A stretch of DNA of 12,047 nucleotides from Dichloromethanomonas sp964477085 (GTDB lineage Bacteria; Bacillota; Desulfitobacteriia; Desulfitobacteriales; Syntrophobotulaceae): the NCBI GenBank assembly GCA_964477085.1, contig CAYZDF010000072.1, forward strand, positions 1 to 12,047, read 5' to 3'. Shown here piece by piece: positions 10,813 through 12,047 of this stretch. Every line of letters starts with the position of its first letter. Position 1 is the first letter of the stretch. The notes below the pieces were generated by a model. That model saw only the letters and a list, made by a program, of their open reading frames with translations. It was not told where the DNA came from and searched no databases. Made by a program: the position numbers and the translations under genes.

Positions 10813-12018
10813 ATGCTCTCTAAGCTAATAATTGAAGAGATAGTTGATTCACAATCTGAACGCCTGAAGCAACTCGAAACGGGTCTGAAACGCGAATTTC
10901 CTGACTTTAAGTCACTTACTTCTCATGCCCTTATTGTAACAGGTATCAGACGATGTGGCAAGAGCACGCTCTTACAGCAAATGAATGAAACTCTTACCGG
11001 TAAGACTCTTTACCTTAATTTTGAGGATCCCCGGTTAGCCGGGTTTGATATCAGCGATTTTAATCGTCTTCAGGAGATTATATCTGAAAGAGGAGTAAAT
11101 TTTCTCTTTTTTGATGAGATACAGGGTATTGATAAATGGGAGAACTATGTGCGCTTCAGACTAGACGAAGGTTACAGGGTTTTTATAACCGGATCGAATG
11201 CCTCCATGTTGAGCAAGGAGCTGGGAACAAAACTAACAGGAAGGCACATAAGCAAAGAACTATATCCTTTCTCATACAGGGAGTTTATTGAATTTGAAGG
11301 TCGGCCTGCCGACGATGAGTCCGCTTTTAAATATATGAAGTATGGTGGATTTCCGGAAATGATTAAAACAGGGTTGCCCGAAATCCTGATGCATATTTTT
11401 AATGATATAGTCATACGTGATATTTCTTTGCGATATGGAATCAGAAATACATCAGTATTGCAGCAGTTATCTGTCTGGCTTGTGTCTGAAGCTGCAAAGC
11501 CTATTACAGGAAATAGCCTAAGGAAAAATTTTGATATTGGTTCGTCTTCGAGCGTTATGGAATACCTTTCTCATCTTAGCGATGCATATTTGTTTTTCTT
11601 TGTGCCAAGGTTCAGCTATTCACAAAAAGTACAGATGGTCAATCCCAAAAAGGTATATTCAATTGACAACGGTCTTATTACGGCAAACTCAGTATCATTT
11701 GGCAATGATCTGGGACGCTTGCTGGAGAACATGGTCTTTATGCATCTACGACGGAAGGTCAATAGAATTTATTATTTCAAAGAGAACAAGGAGTGTGACT
11801 TTGTCGTGTTCGAAAGCGGTAAATTACCATCACTTTATCAAGTTTGCTGGCAGCTCGAAACGAACAATCTTGATAGAGAATTAGCTGGTCTGACGGAGGC
11901 AATGGATTTCTTTGGTGTTAAGGAAAGCACGGTTATAACCCACAACCAATTTGACTCATTTAATATATCAGGGAAGAAAATAGCTGTCAGACCATTTTAT
12001 CATTGGGCTGGAGAATAA
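10813..12018 (+). CDS. AAA_14 / DUF4143 family ATPase
   Basis: 401 residues, the usual length for the family. N-terminal AAA domain (AAA_14, PF13173): Walker A GIRRCGKST (44-52), Walker B FLFFDEIQ (97-104, with D101 and E102), and the conserved TGSNASML (126-133). ELYPFSYREFIEFEG and YGGFPEM follow. The C-terminal DUF4143 domain (PF13635) shows GRLLENMVFMHLRR (301-314), YYFKENKECDFVV (320-332), YQVCWQLE (342-349) and the helix with DRELAGL, the arrangement of a restriction-endonuclease-like fold. These ATPases are abundant and often multicopy in Bacteroidota and archaea; their physiological role is not established, with roles in DNA transactions or toxin-like systems proposed. The gene is intact, with its own promoter and a possible operator. 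A repeat fragment lies 11 bases downstream of the stop. Confidence 0.9.
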   Translation: MLSKLIIEEIVDSQSERLKQLETGLKREFPDFKSLTSHALIVTGIRRCGKSTLLQQMNETLTGKTLYLNFEDPRLAGFDISDFNRLQEIISERGVNFLFFDEIQGIDKWENYVRFRLDEGYRVFITGSNASMLSKELGTKLTGRHISKELYPFSYREFIEFEGRPADDESAFKYMKYGGFPEMIKTGLPEILMHIFNDIVIRDISLRYGIRNTSVLQQLSVWLVSEAAKPITGNSLRKNFDIGSSSSVMEYLSHLSDAYLFFFVPRFSYSQKVQMVNPKKVYSIDNGLITANSVSFGNDLGRLLENMVFMHLRRKVNRIYYFKENKECDFVVFESGKLPSLYQVCWQLETNNLDRELAGLTEAMDFFGVKESTVITHNQFDSFNISGKKIAVRPFYHWAGE

Positions 12019-12029
12019 TGTGTTTTACT

Positions 12030-12047
12030 GACCTGAGATTTTTTGGG
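12030..12047 (+). repeat. Element end motif at the right edge of the window
   Basis: GACCTGAGATTTTTTGGG matches the left end of element copy A (926-943) with few differences. The window stops here, so whether a full element follows cannot be seen. Confidence 0.6.

Noticed and set aside
1..12047. tRNA, rRNA or known riboswitch
   Set aside because: I saw no cloverleaf with a T-loop motif, no rRNA-like stretch and no riboswitch core by eye; a covariance-model scan was not possible.

Overview
The window looks like a chromosomal segment of a Bacteroidota bacterium, most likely of the order Bacteroidales. Three things point there. Several genes are preceded by the Bacteroidota sigma-70 -7 box TAnnTTTG, in one case with a TTTG -33 box exactly 19 bases upstream. 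The protein families are typical of the group: DUF6089-type outer-membrane barrels, Wzi-type capsule assembly protein, NTP_transf_5, an HPYSEYLQ-type sugar transferase and an UpxY-type NusG paralogue. The intergenic regions carry structured repeats and short tandem repeats of the kind common in these genomes.

Layout. Bases 1-653 hold the 3' part of an AT-rich NYN-domain (PIN-like) nuclease gene. Bases 654-1123 are a repeat cluster with no credible gene. From 1124 to 6816 all genes are on the minus strand. In transcription order they are: an NTP_transf_5 nucleotidyltransferase (6816-5545); a small protein plus AbiEii-type nucleotidyltransferase pair that overlaps by 8 bases (5381-4502); a Wzi-like capsule assembly protein (4477-2894); and two paralogous DUF6089-like outer-membrane barrels (2785-2009 and 1903-1124), each with its own promoter. 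From 6960 onward all genes are on the plus strand: a sugar transferase with a multi-domain architecture (6960-8507); a VanZ-like membrane protein 6 bases later (8514-8939); a second copy of the structured repeat (about 9050-9340); a small secreted beta-barrel protein (9377-9922); an UpxY/NusG-like antiterminator (10013-10558); and an AAA_14/DUF4143 ATPase (10813-12018). Another repeat copy runs off the right edge.

Biology. The divergent block around 6.8 kb (Wzi, NTP_transf_5, sugar transferase, VanZ, small barrel, UpxY) reads as the edge of a surface-polysaccharide locus. The sugar transferase would load the first sugar on the lipid carrier, UpxY would help read through a long polysaccharide operon, and Wzi would act in export or surface attachment. 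The AbiEii-type pair, the NYN nuclease and the AAA_14/DUF4143 ATPase are accessory genes of the defence or toxin-antitoxin type scattered among the envelope genes.

Most unusual features. (1) An interspersed composite element is present in two full copies and several fragments. It has inverted ends, a nested hairpin whose inner stem differs between copies but stays paired, and a trailing hairpin. (2) Seven-base tandem repeats of two different sequences occur at four places. Two of these lie in frame inside coding sequences (NTP_transf_5 and VanZ), and one supplies the C-terminal tail of NTP_transf_5. (3) Perfect -7 boxes show that the longest possible open frame overstates the start of several genes. 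I do not see a clearly new multi-gene system; the repeats are the strongest candidates for something under-described.
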